Source: Pristionchus mayeri
Lineage: Eukaryota > Nematoda > Chromadorea > Rhabditida > Neodiplogasteridae
NCBI GenBank assembly: GCA_036245805.1
Contig: BTRK01000002.1
Span: forward strand, 14,315,067 to 14,379,066
Direction: 5' to 3'
Length of the DNA: 64,000 nt
Below the pieces are notes generated by a model that searched no databases, had not been told where the DNA came from, and worked only from the letters and a program-made list of their open reading frames with translations. The translations under genes were made by a program, and so were the position numbers. Within the stretch, counting starts at the first letter, position 1. Every line of letters begins with the position of its first letter. Shown in pieces: positions 48,776 through 60,578 of the stretch.

Positions 48776-49942
48776 TCTGAAAGCTTTTTGTGTCTGACGC
48801 TTTCGATTCGGATGGGATTTTAATAGTTTCTGTGCAATTAAATTTCAAGGTCAGCAGATGAAAAAGATTTCAGAAATTTCCAGAAGAACAATTTTTACGA
48901 CCACAAATATAGTGTTGCTATGTCCGTCTGTCCTTACCGTATCCCGAAGTGGCGTTGGGTCAGATCTTGTGTCAGACTCATGATTTCATCAGAGGATGGA
49001 TGGAGATCATAGATTCCGTACTCATATTGTAAACGAAAGCTACCGTAACCGCTACCGTAACCCGTGGCCGTGGGTCAGACGCTGTGTCAGATTTACGATT
49101 TCGTCGGAGGATGGACGGAAAACATCAATACTTAACTGCTATAGTGATTGAGACCTACCGTAACCCGTCGCGATGTGTCAGATGCTGTGTCAGATTCATG
49201 CTTGCATTGGGCGATCAGTTCAATGCATCGATGCCTAGCGTTGGTTCGGACGCGGCGTGAGAACCATGATTTTGCCACATTTTGGTAATCAATCGGAAAA
49301 TAGTTTCTAAATTTTCGGGACCATATTTTAACGTTTGGCGAGGCGTAGTTGCCCACTAGTTGCTACATATACCATAAACTGAAAGCTTTTTTGACTGGCA
49401 CTTCCGATTCGAGCTAGATTTTGATAGTTTCTGTGCAATCAAATTAGAAGGTCTTACACTAAAAAGATTTCAAAAATTTCCAGAAGAAATTTTTTACGAT
49501 CAAAAAAGTGGTTTTCGTTTGTGGGTGCTCGTACAGTAACCCGGAAGTGGCCTTGGGTCAGATGGTGTGTCAGACTCATGATTTCATCGGTGAATGAATG
49601 GAAATCAACTATGCAATATTACTAGTGAAACGCTACCGTAACCCAGTTCCTTGGGTCAGATTCATAATTTTATCAGGAAATGAATGTAAATCATCAATGT
49701 CTTTCGTCTAAAGTAACAGGAACATAATGTAACCAGTGGTACCCTGTCAGATGATGGGTCAGATTCATGATTTCGATGGTTCAATGCATGAAAAACGTCG
49801 AAATTATGACCCTTCCATAACCTCTAGCATTCGGACGGACGCGGCGTGGGAACTATGATTTTGACGGTAGTTGTGAAACCAAAATGTGAATATTGTATGA
49901 GTATGCTGGAACTTCTAAGAGAGGCGTAGTTGCCCACTAGTT
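48776..49942. repeat. Tandem ~580 bp duplication built of ~80-100 bp subrepeats
   Basis: Unit 1 (48,776-49,362) and unit 2 (49,378-49,942) both start CTGAAAGCTTTTT and end GAGGCGTAGTTGCCCACTAG. Each contains degenerate subrepeats with the core ACCGTAACCC ... GGGTCAGATG-TGTGTCAGA-TCATGATTTCATC, at least six in total. No reading frame is maintained. Looks satellite-like. Confidence 0.8.
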
Positions 49943-50490
49943 TTATTGATTATATTCCAAAGATTTGCTAAGAATTTTCGCATTCTCACCTGTTACTTAA
50001 AATATAAATTTACGATAAATTATTTTCAAAAGTTTTTGAAAATTTGTGCTTTCAAACAGGAGCTCTGAAATTAGGAACTGAAATATGAAAAGTCGAGGGA
50101 ATGAGAGAACGAGAGAGATATTCTTCATGAATATTTTCGAGTTTTCACGAGTGTCTTTTGTTTCATCGGTTTTTTTTCTTCATGTTATCTCTGCTTCACA
50201 AAACTGTACACGTGACAACACATCAATGGCAAAGCGATCGCTAGTCACAAAGGGGAACGACTGAAGACACTGATGCAAAAGGTGATAAGGTTCGATCAGA
50301 ATATTTTGTCGACTGGAGTGTTGAGTGAAAGAGAAACGTTTACAAGTTTACAAGTTGTGTGCCTCCCCCTACGCTCAAGTCGATTTACAATTTGTAAAAA
50401 AAGTTTCTGTCTGGAGAAGCACCGTTTCGCGATTCACCATTTACTTACTCACTAAAGAGTTTCGTACCTACGTTGCAGTTATCCACAATA
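49943..50490. other. Upstream region of the sulfotransferase gene
   Basis: AT-rich, no exon recognised. Presumably contains promoter and 5' UTR; no specific element can be named. Confidence 0.4.
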
Positions 50491-53400
50491 ATGAGCATTC
50501 TCGAGCCAACCGAAGAACAGAAAAATGCGTGAGTTCGTTCATAGTGCAAATGGGCAGTAGGTCGTATAAGAACTGTGACGGTATGCCGCAATTGATACCT
50601 CGTTCAATCATAGTACTAATCCAGTCTAGTGCATGCAAGCGTAAATGAGTAGCATGAAACGGTTCGTATGTTTTGGGAAGGATTCTTGTGCATTCCTGTA
50701 CAGAACGACCTTACCATTTGCAGTTATCTCGCTCGCGTCCCGAAAGCCGAAATCTTCGGGGATGAGATTCTGGCTGGGCTCATCGCCAGTTCTCAGAAAG
50801 TTCTCTCGCTCAAGGACTTTCCCCTCGACGAAAACGACATTATCATAGCGAGCTACCCCAAGTCTGGTGAGCATATGCTATGGGATTGGAATAACAACAA
50901 TAATAATAATATCAGGTTGTTGCATAAGTCTTGATCGTTTTTTAGGATTAAGTTTCAAGCCATCGATTTCGCTTCGACCAAACGACTATGCTTTGATTTA
51001 GTAATATAGTTTAGGAGTATACTTGCTTATCATTAGCATGATGTTGAACTTAATCGTGCAAGCGTTCAAAGCTATAAATAGTAACTTTAGCATAGGAAAT
51101 TTCTGATAATAACTTTTATATTTCTTCGGGATGGAACAACTTCATTGGGAATGGTCATAAGAAAACCCCAAAACTCGTGATTGGGAGTGTACTGATTGCT
51201 CTTCCAAAACGTCTGTTGAACATGGCTCTAGCTTCATCCAATCAAGAGAAAACTGATTTCGAATTGGACCTCTTACCCTGACCCATGCTTAATTCAAATA
51301 GTTGTCCTCCCTATAGAACCAAAGCATTTCATGTCTATTCACGTGCGCTTGAACAATCATTCATTGAACAGTACAATGCCAAGACAAAATTGGGATATTG
51401 ACCTTCACGTAAAATAGCAAATTGAAAAATCAAAAATTGAAAGTTATCAGATTTTTACCAAATATTCCAGTTTTAGGTTGATAATATTTACTACCTTTAT
51501 GGCTAATCTGATGTATTTCCCAATACTTTTCATAAAGTGTTAGCTAGCAGAAGGGTTGCTCGTTCAGATAACCACCTTACATCCAGCACTCATTTGATGT
51601 TTGAGATAGACAATTGACGAATGTGCTGATTTTGATACCACGATTTCATCCATAAATTTCGGAATTTGCAATCAGATCGAAGGAATAATGTCACATCTCT
51701 AAAACATAACAGCAAATTGGTCAATATGACTGTTAATTATTCCTGAGAGATTTAGATATCCCAACCCCAAATAACCAGAATTCGATAAAATAAACATTTT
51801 TGCTCCGTAACATAGTGGATTGATAGAGGAATGAAGTTCAATTCTCTGCAATGGGCAATGTTTTGCAAACGCCGTAATTGCAATAAAGAATCATGTATTC
51901 ACTGATATTTTGTATTAGGCTGGAAAGAAAGTAATGTTAGATTTGGACCCTGATGTTTGAACATGCCTAATCTTCTTTGCGTTAAACATCTCAAGCTAAC
52001 TTGGTAGCATACATTAGGGGATAACTTGGCCAATGTAAGCATAAGTTTAAATCGCATCACGCTTTATGGGTATACGGAAAAAATAGCATTTTGCCAAATG
52101 TGATATTTTCACAATTTTCAAAAATATTTTCTGGCGCTTGTTTTTTGAGGGAAAAAATAACTGAATATTATCATCTAGTACAGTGAGAAGCATGTTCGTA
52201 GTGCTCTCGAAAAATAGGTCTCAGATCATGCCTCCCTCAACATGGTACGATTTGCAGACCGCTGAATTCAAACCTTACCAAGGTAACAACTCTCAAGCGA
52301 TAATGTGTCCTACTTCCAAGACCATTCAGACTGGCTTATACATAAGTGCGCTACTATGGTACGCTATAATGCCACATATTATGGAGAAACATTTGAACTT
52401 TCGTTTTGTTGACTTCTAGAAAACATTGATTTTCATTATTGCCTACTGCAATATAACATTGCCAAAATATCGATTTCTGGTTCTCATTGAATGGATACAT
52501 CTCCTTACAAGGGGGTATTCCCATGACTTAGCCCAGTCGAATATTTGTAGATAAAGAGTAGATTTAACAGTCAACCAAAAATGTTCAGACTTTCTACCAA
52601 TTCTGGAAACAGGAAGTTGCCAAATATTCGAATTTCGATAATCAAATTTCATGGTCAGAGTGATGGACGCTGCATATTTTGGTAGAAAAATTACATCCTT
52701 ACGTAAACACACTACTATGCTGACCATGAACGGCGCTTTCAGTTTTACTACATTTGAGATCCATATATCTATTGCGACGAAAACATGGTAATAACAAGCG
52801 TTTCTCTTGACGTTCCGTGAGGGTCAAGTTTCCAAAGGAAGCTATTTTTAACATGCTGTTCCTAGAGGATCAGATGCAAATGTTGCATAGCGATATACAT
52901 ATTTAGTACTTTTCACAAATACCATAACATTTGCCATATCTTAGCTATCCATGGATTGCTGAGCCAAAACATGATCAGGTGTGCGCCCCAATGACGAATC
53001 TTTGATTTCGTCCTTTCGCTTCAGTACCAAATGGATTGGATTGAACTGATGTGCGATGGGAAGAGTATCCACGCAGGCAACGAGCATACATACCAACATG
53101 ATAATCAGGCGGCAACAAAAGATGTGATATCGCAGAATCGAAATTTTGAAAATCTAACATTACTTTCTTTCCAACCTGATATAATGACTCAAATTTGGCA
53201 ATATCATCGCTCTCCATTGAGATATGACTCCGCAAAATGTCAACCCCACGACTCCAGTTGACAGCCTTTGACTTCGTGTTGTTCCCATCAGAATGATTGG
53301 ATAGCTTTGAGCTAACGTGCGCTAGGAAGCACATGAATATACTATTTACATAAGAAAACCTAGACGCGCTCATTTAAATGAGAACTCCAACAGAGGTCAT

Positions 53401-55594
53401 GATCACTGAATGCAAAAAACGATCAAGACTTATGCAACAACCTAATAATAATAATAATAATACTTATGCTATTTCTTACGAAACAACGTATAACAAATTT
53501 AGAAATAGGTCATCAAATTAATGGTGATGAAAATCATCAAATTAATGGCGACGAAAATTTAAAAGCAAGATACTAGGATACCTTTTTTTCGAAAATGAGT
53601 CGCACTTTTACATAGAAAAATTGCTCCGTAGAGATCATATGCTCTGATTCTCCATATGCTCAGGTTCATATAGGATATCGGACCTGGTCTCGGCGATAGC
53701 ACACGAGGGAAACATCGAGGTCATTCCTTGCTTATTTATTCCATGTATTTTACGAATCAATTTTTTTCGGGGACGAGATTCTGCTGATCTTCGAGATTCT
53801 CTGATTTATAGCTCTCATTAGTTTTCTCTAAATGTGCATCATATCAGAGCTTCAATGAACTGGCTCACGAACAGCGGATTCCATGGCTGGAATTGGACGA
53901 TAAATACCTGCCCGAGACAATGCCTCTGCACTCATCGCGGAGAGGTAAGTAGGGTACTAGGTCTGATGGGAACTATGACGCCATGCGGCCTTTGATCTAT
54001 CAAAGCCGACATTGCGCCATAGTTCTCGGTATTGTGTCAGTAGCCCCTTTCTACACTTCCTCATTTTGGGTGTTGTCTCTATTATCAATGAAACAAAAGC
54101 GATAGCATGAATAAATTATGAGGTGGGAAATTTCGAATCTCGCTCTCACTTCAGCTAATGCTGGTCCTTCTGCGAAGAAGCGTGTCTGGTTCACGCATCT
54201 GCACGCCGAAAATCTCCCTGTAGCAGCTAAAGAGGGAAAGTGCAAAGTGCGGATGATATTTTACTCCGGAAAAGGATCACGTTAATCAATTTCTTTTTTT
54301 CTGCGATCATCATCATATTTATCCTGACGTCAGGCACAATGGTCCTGCAGGAGGGTGACTTCAGTGTGGAGGGAATGGGGATCTTCGGTCTCAGAGCGTC
54401 GTTAGGTCAAGGGATGGGATCTTCTTTGGCTTCTCTGGTCAACTGTAGGGACGATCGTGACGGATCTCCGTTGAGCATCGAAGTAGATCATCCTGCCGCC
54501 GAACACCTGACTTGCGCCGGTTAGGAACTCACAACGCAGACAGCGGGGCTTTCTTGACGGTAGATCACTCGAGACGATGGGAATCCGTCCGTGCTCCTCC
54601 TCTTGAAGTGTACCAAGTAGGCGATACTCTCCGGGTTGCCCAAGCTGACGGGAGAGGATTCCCCAAACTAGGTCGGAAAAGAGCGGGGTCAGGGACGACC
54701 GCCCATCACGAGCGCTAGAATGGAGAATGGAGAATGGAGAATTTGATTCTGCGATCATTTGACTGGAATTGATTGCAACGTTCATTATATTGAGTCAGTG
54801 ACAGCCCATATATGGTTTCGAAAAATCAAATAAATCGAGTTTTTTTTTGTGCCTGTACTTTTTTCTTATTTAAACGGTCTTATATAAATCTATTTTAAGG
54901 TAATTTACCTGGTTCGCAACCCCAAGGACACTGCTGTAGACAATTTCAACTACCACAAAGTATCCAAGATTCTCGGATTGCAGACCGGTAGTTTTTTTTT
55001 TGGTTTTTCTATAAGCAGTTTTATAATGCAATTTCATGAATACTAAAATTATAATTAGTATAATTATTATTATTCATTCATTCATTAATTTTTTTCTTCG
55101 TTGAGACATGTCTTGGAACGAGTACCTGCCTCTCTTCTCCTCTGGTTTCATCGCCTGTGGCAGTTGGTTCAAGCACGCAACTACTTATTGGAATCTTTTT
55201 AAGAACAACGCTAATGTGAGTGAATATTCTGATGATTTGAGTACACGCAACATTGCGTATCCCAAGAAAATTAAACCATATCATGATATTTCAGTTCAAG
55301 TTCGTGAAGTTCGAGGACTTCCTGAGAAATCCAGCGAAAGAGGCAGTTGATCTTGAGAATTTCGTCGGAATTTCACTCTCCCAGGAGAAGAGAGCAAAAG
55401 TTATGGAGCACTACGGTGTGATCAAGGTTGGATGTCTGATCTTAACAGAACAAACATAATGAGCCCCTTGTATTGGTTTGCAGGGTGCGATCGGCGATTG
55501 GAAGAACTACTTCACAGTCAATCAGAATGAGGCATTCGAGGAATTGTTTGAGAAGGAAGTGGGAGGAGCTGGGCTGACATTCGAGTTTGAGTGA
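50491..55594 (+). CDS. Cytosolic sulfotransferase (SULT family)
   Basis: Transfers sulfonate from PAPS to small hydroxylated substrates in the cytosol. Nine exons join in frame: 50,491-50,528, 50,724-50,866, 53,664-53,719, 53,848-53,944, 54,155-54,246, 54,900-54,987, 55,106-55,215, 55,295-55,426 and 55,484-55,594 (stop TGA). They give 288 residues, normal for the family. Visible motifs: the PAPS 5'-phosphosulfate loop YPKSG (57-61), the likely catalytic His in THLH (126), the 3'-phosphate motif RNPKD (148-152), CGSWFKHATTYW, and GAIGDWKNYFT (253-263). Departures: the loop continues SYR where TTW is usual, and Asp156 stands where a Ser normally contacts the 3'-phosphate. The frame is otherwise unbroken, so the gene may be active with altered cofactor binding. 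C. elegans ssu-1 is a family member; orthology is not claimed. Intron 2 is 2.8 kb because of nested transposons. Confidence 0.9.
50912..53445. mobile_element. Mariner-like non-autonomous element (outer)
   Basis: Tips TCAGGTTGTTGCATAAGTC and the inverse of TTAGGTTGTTGCATAAGTC, 29 bp perfect beyond the first bases, next to TA at 50,910-50,911 and 53,446-53,447. It is 2.53 kb including the inner element and ~1.27 kb without it. No transposase recognised. Lies in sulfotransferase intron 2. Confidence 0.88.
51915..53179. mobile_element. Mariner-like element nested in the previous one
   Basis: Tips TTAGGCTGGAAAGAAAGTAA and the inverse of TCAGGTTGGAAAGAAAGTAA, next to TA at 51,913-51,914 and 53,180-53,181. 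The 1,265 bp length is that of a full mariner, but I find no catalytic motif; open frames at 52,183 (+) and 52,443 (-) are not recognisable transposase. Confidence 0.85.
53957..54033. mobile_element. MITE, CTAGGTC-type short form
   Basis: CTAGGTCTGATGGGAACTAT, then GACGCCATG, a TTTGATCTATCAAA centre, and the inverse. Close in plan to 4,681-4,761. Lies in intron 4 of the sulfotransferase. Confidence 0.65.
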
Positions 55595-55890
55595 AGCATT
55601 GAGAACACCTCCTGTACATAGAAAATGTCTTTGATGGCGATTTCTAGCTTCAAAGTATTTCAAAGTTGTTCTTTTCCTCATAATTTTGATCTATTTCCTT
55701 ATAAATTTGCAAATAACAGATAACAGTGATGTGTGCTATCCGTTCTGTGTGCAATATCTACATATCATCATTGATCAATTCCCAGTTGTTGGTGAATCCG
55801 TGGAAAGAATTTGCAACCATCGACTTCAGAGAAGTCTCATCATCATGATTTAGTTTGCGCCGACAAGGCAGTTTATTCACGAGGGTCTGA

Positions 55891-56502
55891 TCAGAAGCGT
55901 GCAGCAATCATGGCTGCGAGTGCTGCGAGAGGGAAGAGGAGGGCGGTTGGGGCTGCTGCAGGGTTGCAGTAGTGGTTGTCGCAGCAGCAAATCTTGGTGC
56001 TGTTATCGAAGTTCTTACAACCCTGAAGCAGACATTCTTAGTCGCTGTTCAATTAGACCAGCCGCTATATAAAATGGAGTTCATAGTAAAACGAGAGTGT
56101 GGGAATGAAAGAGGGGACCCTACTCCTTCGCCATACTCTCTAATGTTACTATGACCTCCATCTAGAACAGCGACAGAACGTGCCTGATGCTTGCACGTGT
56201 GATCGTCATCGCAATATGCTTCTTTGTTCATCTTCCCGTCCTTAACGATCTCTTGACGGATGCACATCTTTGTGCCTTTCTTGCAGTCACTCTGAAAATG
56301 CATTCATCAAAAAATAGTGGACAATGGAAAAGATGGTGTATGTTTGCAAGACTGCAATCATGTGAAATTAAAAGTGATTTGATACCTTATTCCTCGAGTT
56401 TTTATTGCGTCCGTCGATGATCCATTCATTGTAGCACGTGAGACCGGCGTGCGCCATGAAGAAAAGGGCGAGTACGATGAGGAGAACGGGCAGGAGACGC
56501 AT
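55891..56502 (-). CDS. GPI-anchored Ly6/three-finger protein, copy A
   Basis: Three exons: 56,502-56,386, 56,291-56,184 and 56,022-55,891 (stop TGA). A signal peptide (MRLLPVLLIVLALFFMAHA) precedes a cysteine-rich domain starting LTCYNEW and closing CCCDNHYCNP, the CCxxxxCN-type end of the Ly6/uPAR and receptor three-finger fold; ten cysteines in total. The hydrophobic C terminus (TALLFPLAALAAMIAARF) is a GPI-attachment signal. The product should sit on the outer cell surface; its partner is unknown. The second intron seems to start with GC rather than GT (CATCAG then GCACG). Copy B has GT at the same place, so this is a diverged donor. An AATAAA lies 14 bp past the stop. The upstream region resembles those of copies B and D. 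Confidence 0.82.
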
Positions 56503-56690
56503 CACTACGGTACTCAGTTTGCGATCGGATACCATATCAAAGGAGGAAGGGTACGGTACCTGTATACGTGGCGTAGGTCGAATGGAGAAGAGGAGAGGCT
56601 CGATCGGCTGATCGGTGCGAGTGGAAAGGGAAGGAATGAATGGAGGAGGGAGAGAACGATCGATATGTAGAACGTATATTAAATTCAAAT
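56503..56690 (-). promoter_or_regulatory. Conserved upstream region of Ly6 genes
   Basis: About 170 bp immediately upstream of copy A is conserved upstream of copy B (62,441-62,610) and at 42,185-42,320. Shared blocks: ATTCATTCC, a GATCAG-CGATCGAGCCTC block, CATTCGACCTACGCC (A and B), CAGGTACCGTACC and ACCGTA close to the ATG. Likely promoter plus 5' UTR. Confidence 0.6.
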
Positions 56691-57039
56691 TAGCAAAGTG
56701 CAATTAATAAATCAATCAATCAATCGAGATATTCAAATATGAACATTATTAACTCCCACTGCAATCTGCGGATCGACGACTGTAGTGGGGATTAAAATAT
56801 TATATAAATATGAAAAAAAAGCTAGATTATCGAGATCACATACAGTTCTCCCCCTCGGTAGCATCGATTTTGTGTAAAGTGTCTGTATTTATGAGAAAAC
56901 CAATTGAATTATCACTTTATCCCGCGAAACTCCAAGCGAAATCATTAGTTAGAAAGGCGAAAGAAGGGGTGTACGGATACGATATCTACATGGGAGAAGG
57001 TACGGTAATTGCCTCGTGAGGCGTGGGTACGGTGGGATC

Positions 57040-60000
57040 TCAGAGGAAGGAAGTAGCGATGAATTCGAAGGCACATAGAGTCGCCACCATGATGAAGTGG
57101 CTCGCCATGCCAGCTGCGATGCTGCAAAGATACAGTATTCCCGAATCCTTACCGTACCCATACTACCGTACACAATACGACCGTACCACATCCTACCGTA
57201 CCTCATACTACCGTATACCTGATGGCCAGAACGGGCAAGTTGAGGTGCGAGTTGTGCGAGTTAAGCGTGTAGGCGAGTCCGAAGATCACGCCTGCGGTCG
57301 TCGTGAGAGCAGGGAGAAGACCTGATTGGATTGATCTTTGACCTTTGATCTTCCACCCTTGATACTTTCAGTTGATAATTCGAACGATTATTTGCAAACA
57401 ATCTGTCAAAGAAGATGTTCTTAGTTTTATCATAAAACAATATGGCGGCGCAGGGAGCAAATCAATCACATCAGAATAGGGATGGCGATTTGCTGATCGT
57501 TGATCTTTGATATTTCCCCGCTTCGACCTACCGACGGTCATGGAGCTGCCGACGAGGACGGAGCAGAAGACCAAGCAGCCGTGGCCGAGGTGCGCTGAGA
57601 AGGTAATCTTTGATCTTTGATCTTTTATCTTTGTCAAACAGCCAAATTTTAATGGTAACCAAATATTCGAATTTATGGCTTGAACTTTCAACGCGAACGA
57701 AGTGAAAATGGTTAATACGCGTATACCGTATACCCTATCATACAGTACTCCCTGCCGTACTCACTTCCCAAGTCGAGAGCCTCGGGCGCTCTCAGCTGCT
57801 CTTCCCCTCCGAAGATGCTCTCGTCACTGACGGCACCGCTCGAGCTGCGCTCCTGAGTTGTGGCCTTTGATCTTTGAATTGTAGTTATTAATCTTTGGTC
57901 TTAGGTATTTCAGTTAGCTAGTAGGCCTGGTTCAACAGTAAGCCCTCATTCACACAACAACATATTTTTTGATCTTCGATATGTCATCGCTCTTTCGGAA
58001 TGAACGTTCATCTCTCCATCCTTAGCTCTCATCATGAATTGTCTAGTTATTTCTAATTCACGGCATTGATCACTGATCTTTGATCACCGTTTCCTCACCT
58101 CATCCTCTTCGCTCTCCGCAGCGCTCATCCGCTCCTGGTTGTCGGCGCCACCCGCGAGACGGTTAGCAGGGCGGTGCACCCTGAAAGTCCAAGAGATATT
58201 ACTGTAGCTTTTCGGTAGGTCACACAACGATGAGACTACAGAGAAACGTGGCAGATGAAATATGTTAGATCAAGTTTCTGGCTGATTCCACAGGTCAAAG
58301 ATCAACTTGAGAATGATGACGTCAACTCACACAACTGCATCATCCTCCGAATCCGAGTCCATAGGCTGCTCGTTGAAGATTCTGTAATGGGTGATCTTTG
58401 ATCTTTACTGAGAACGAAAAGCTTGATCTACACTAATTTCCATGTAGAAGACAGTTTGCAGGGACCCACTAGATGACTTGATCATGACAAAAAATGTAAA
58501 ATTTTAAATGTCCAATTTTCAAACCCACACCTCTGAGATGCTGCTGCATCATTATCCTCTTCTGGTGCCGAAATAAAATAGAAGCGGATTACCTGAAGCG
58601 AAATTATACTAATCAATGATTAAATATGATATTAATCGATCTCAGTACTATCAATGAATACGGTATCCGCTGTATCTACAGTATGTACAGAAATTCAACG
58701 ATTAAACACGATTATCAATCAATCGATATTGCTCTCACATCTGCACCGTAGTCCCGAGCGCGCTCGAGCATGATGCGATCGAACGGCGAGATCACCGTAA
58801 TGATGTCTGCAAATACTTCCGAATTTAAATAATTTGTGTTCGGTGATTCCTGAATCAAGACAAATTTTAAAAAATTAAAGTATTATATTAACAAAAAATG
58901 AATTTCGGAGAGTAGATAGGAGATTTTCAAAATTAGATATGCAAACAATTAAAAATCAAAGAGCAATCCATACCGCATATGGTGACGATCGCCAGTAGGA
59001 ACCACGCGGTGTACCCGGGCAGAAGCGTCAGGTAGTAAGTTGAGATCGCAGCGCAGTTTGTGATCTACGAGAGATTATCGATCGGGAGGGATTACGGTAG
59101 ATTATCGATCGGGACGGATTACGGTAGGCTACGGTAGAGTGTTGACATTTGAGGTTTCTAACTGCATTAAGTCTACTATAAATTGCCTAACGAAGTATAC
59201 GGTTCATCATCTAATGTTAAATCATAGTTATCAATTGTCTTAATCAGCAACATTGCTGCAGAATACGGTAGCTACCGTACTCGGCATATTCCGTGCGAGA
59301 GCCACTTACCCCGTACAACTGCTGCGACCACGCGGGTAGGCGCTTCGTGAAGATCGCCTACAATTTTATACGATAATAAATCAATAATCGAAAATACCGA
59401 ACTTCAATTATACCGTACTTATTTCGAAATGCATCATTGTATATTAATTAGTGATCGTATCAAATTATCAAGGGCCAATAGCTAACGCCCGTGCACCAAT
59501 TATCGATAGTCCCCAGCTACCGTACCCTACAGTAACCCCGATTACCGTACCAGCACGGCGCCGCCTCCGTACGTGCCCGCAGCCATCAGGCCGATCGAAT
59601 CCCGCAGACCCTCCTCGAGCGGCAGCAGCGACGCAGCGTCACTGTGCAAAAAATATTACTATTTTTTTCGAAATTTCAGAAATATTTCGAAATTTCAGGC
59701 GCTAAATTCAAATTTGAATTTAAATCACGAACCGAATGATCGGACCAGCTACGCCGAAGGAGACGACGACCAGAAAAAGTGCGAACCAGGCCTGCGAGGA
59801 ATGATCTTTGATCTCTGATTTGCGTACTTTGATCCCTCGATCCTCTCTAATATGTATCAGCTGTACATTGTATCAGACCAAGATACGAAAGCACACAGTA
59901 TGTTTGCGTACCACATTGTGCTTTGTGCTTTGTGCTTTGATCTATATTTACCTTGATAACGTGCATGAAGCGGAGGAAGGCCAGGGCTAGCATCAGGCCG

Positions 60001-60578
60001 GAGCTGACGAAGATCAGGAGCATCGCAAAGCCAGCGTTCGCCTGCGCAATAAATCTAATTATTATTCATATTTGAATTTGCCGCCTGAAATTTGGAAAAT
60101 TTTCCAAAATTCGATAGGAGCGCAAGAGGGAGTTAGGCGACGATCACAAATCAATGATTAGAAAATATCACACCATGCCATCCGCGAAGCTGGCAGCGGC
60201 CGAGTTGTAGAAGCCGTTCTGAAAAAAATGCATCAGAGGTCAACTTTCGCCACAAAGTTCAAAGATCAATTGCTCACGTTGCCCTTCACTTGGCAGCCGT
60301 AGATGCCGACCCAGAGAGCCTGCGAGAGACCGATGGAGAGCAGCACAGGGAGGAGAATCGAACGGGTCTGCAAAGAAAATATAACTCGTATTCCAGAGTA
60401 AGATTAACATAAAGAACAAGTATTCATGAAATGGCCTTGGGAAAAGATCAGAGATCAACTGGGATCGACGCGTCACGAAAGATCAAAGATCAAAATGACG
60501 TACCTCAGTGTACATCTTGGCGCAATCAGCTGTGATCCGGGGCAGATTCGAGAGGATAGACGCCTGGCGACCGCTCAT
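57040..60578 (-). CDS. Presenilin-family protein with GHGC in place of GxGD
   Basis: Sixteen exons, all in frame, encode 395 residues. From 60,578: 60,578-60,504, 60,367-60,278, 60,218-60,174, 60,041-59,952, 59,791-59,733, 59,641-59,551, 59,357-59,310, 59,064-58,974, 58,806-58,739, 58,592-58,531, 58,381-58,331, 58,180-58,099, 57,852-57,765, 57,594-57,532, 57,321-57,219 and 57,121-57,040. Nine membrane segments can be placed, with a ~110-residue acidic loop (203-313) between TM6 and TM7, as in presenilins, the aspartyl proteases of gamma-secretase. TM5-TM6 reads LLPGYTAWFLLAIVTICD, matching the family's LPxWTAWxxL...YD; Asp197 is kept after Cys instead of Tyr. TM7 reads LGHGCLVFCSVLVG, where the family has LGLGDFIFYSVLVG, so the second catalytic Asp is Cys320. 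TM9 has LPVLAISI for LPALPISI. C. elegans has sel-12, hop-1 and the divergent sperm gene spe-4; this could be a spe-4-like branch, not proven. Expected to be proteolytically dead. Confidence 0.85.
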
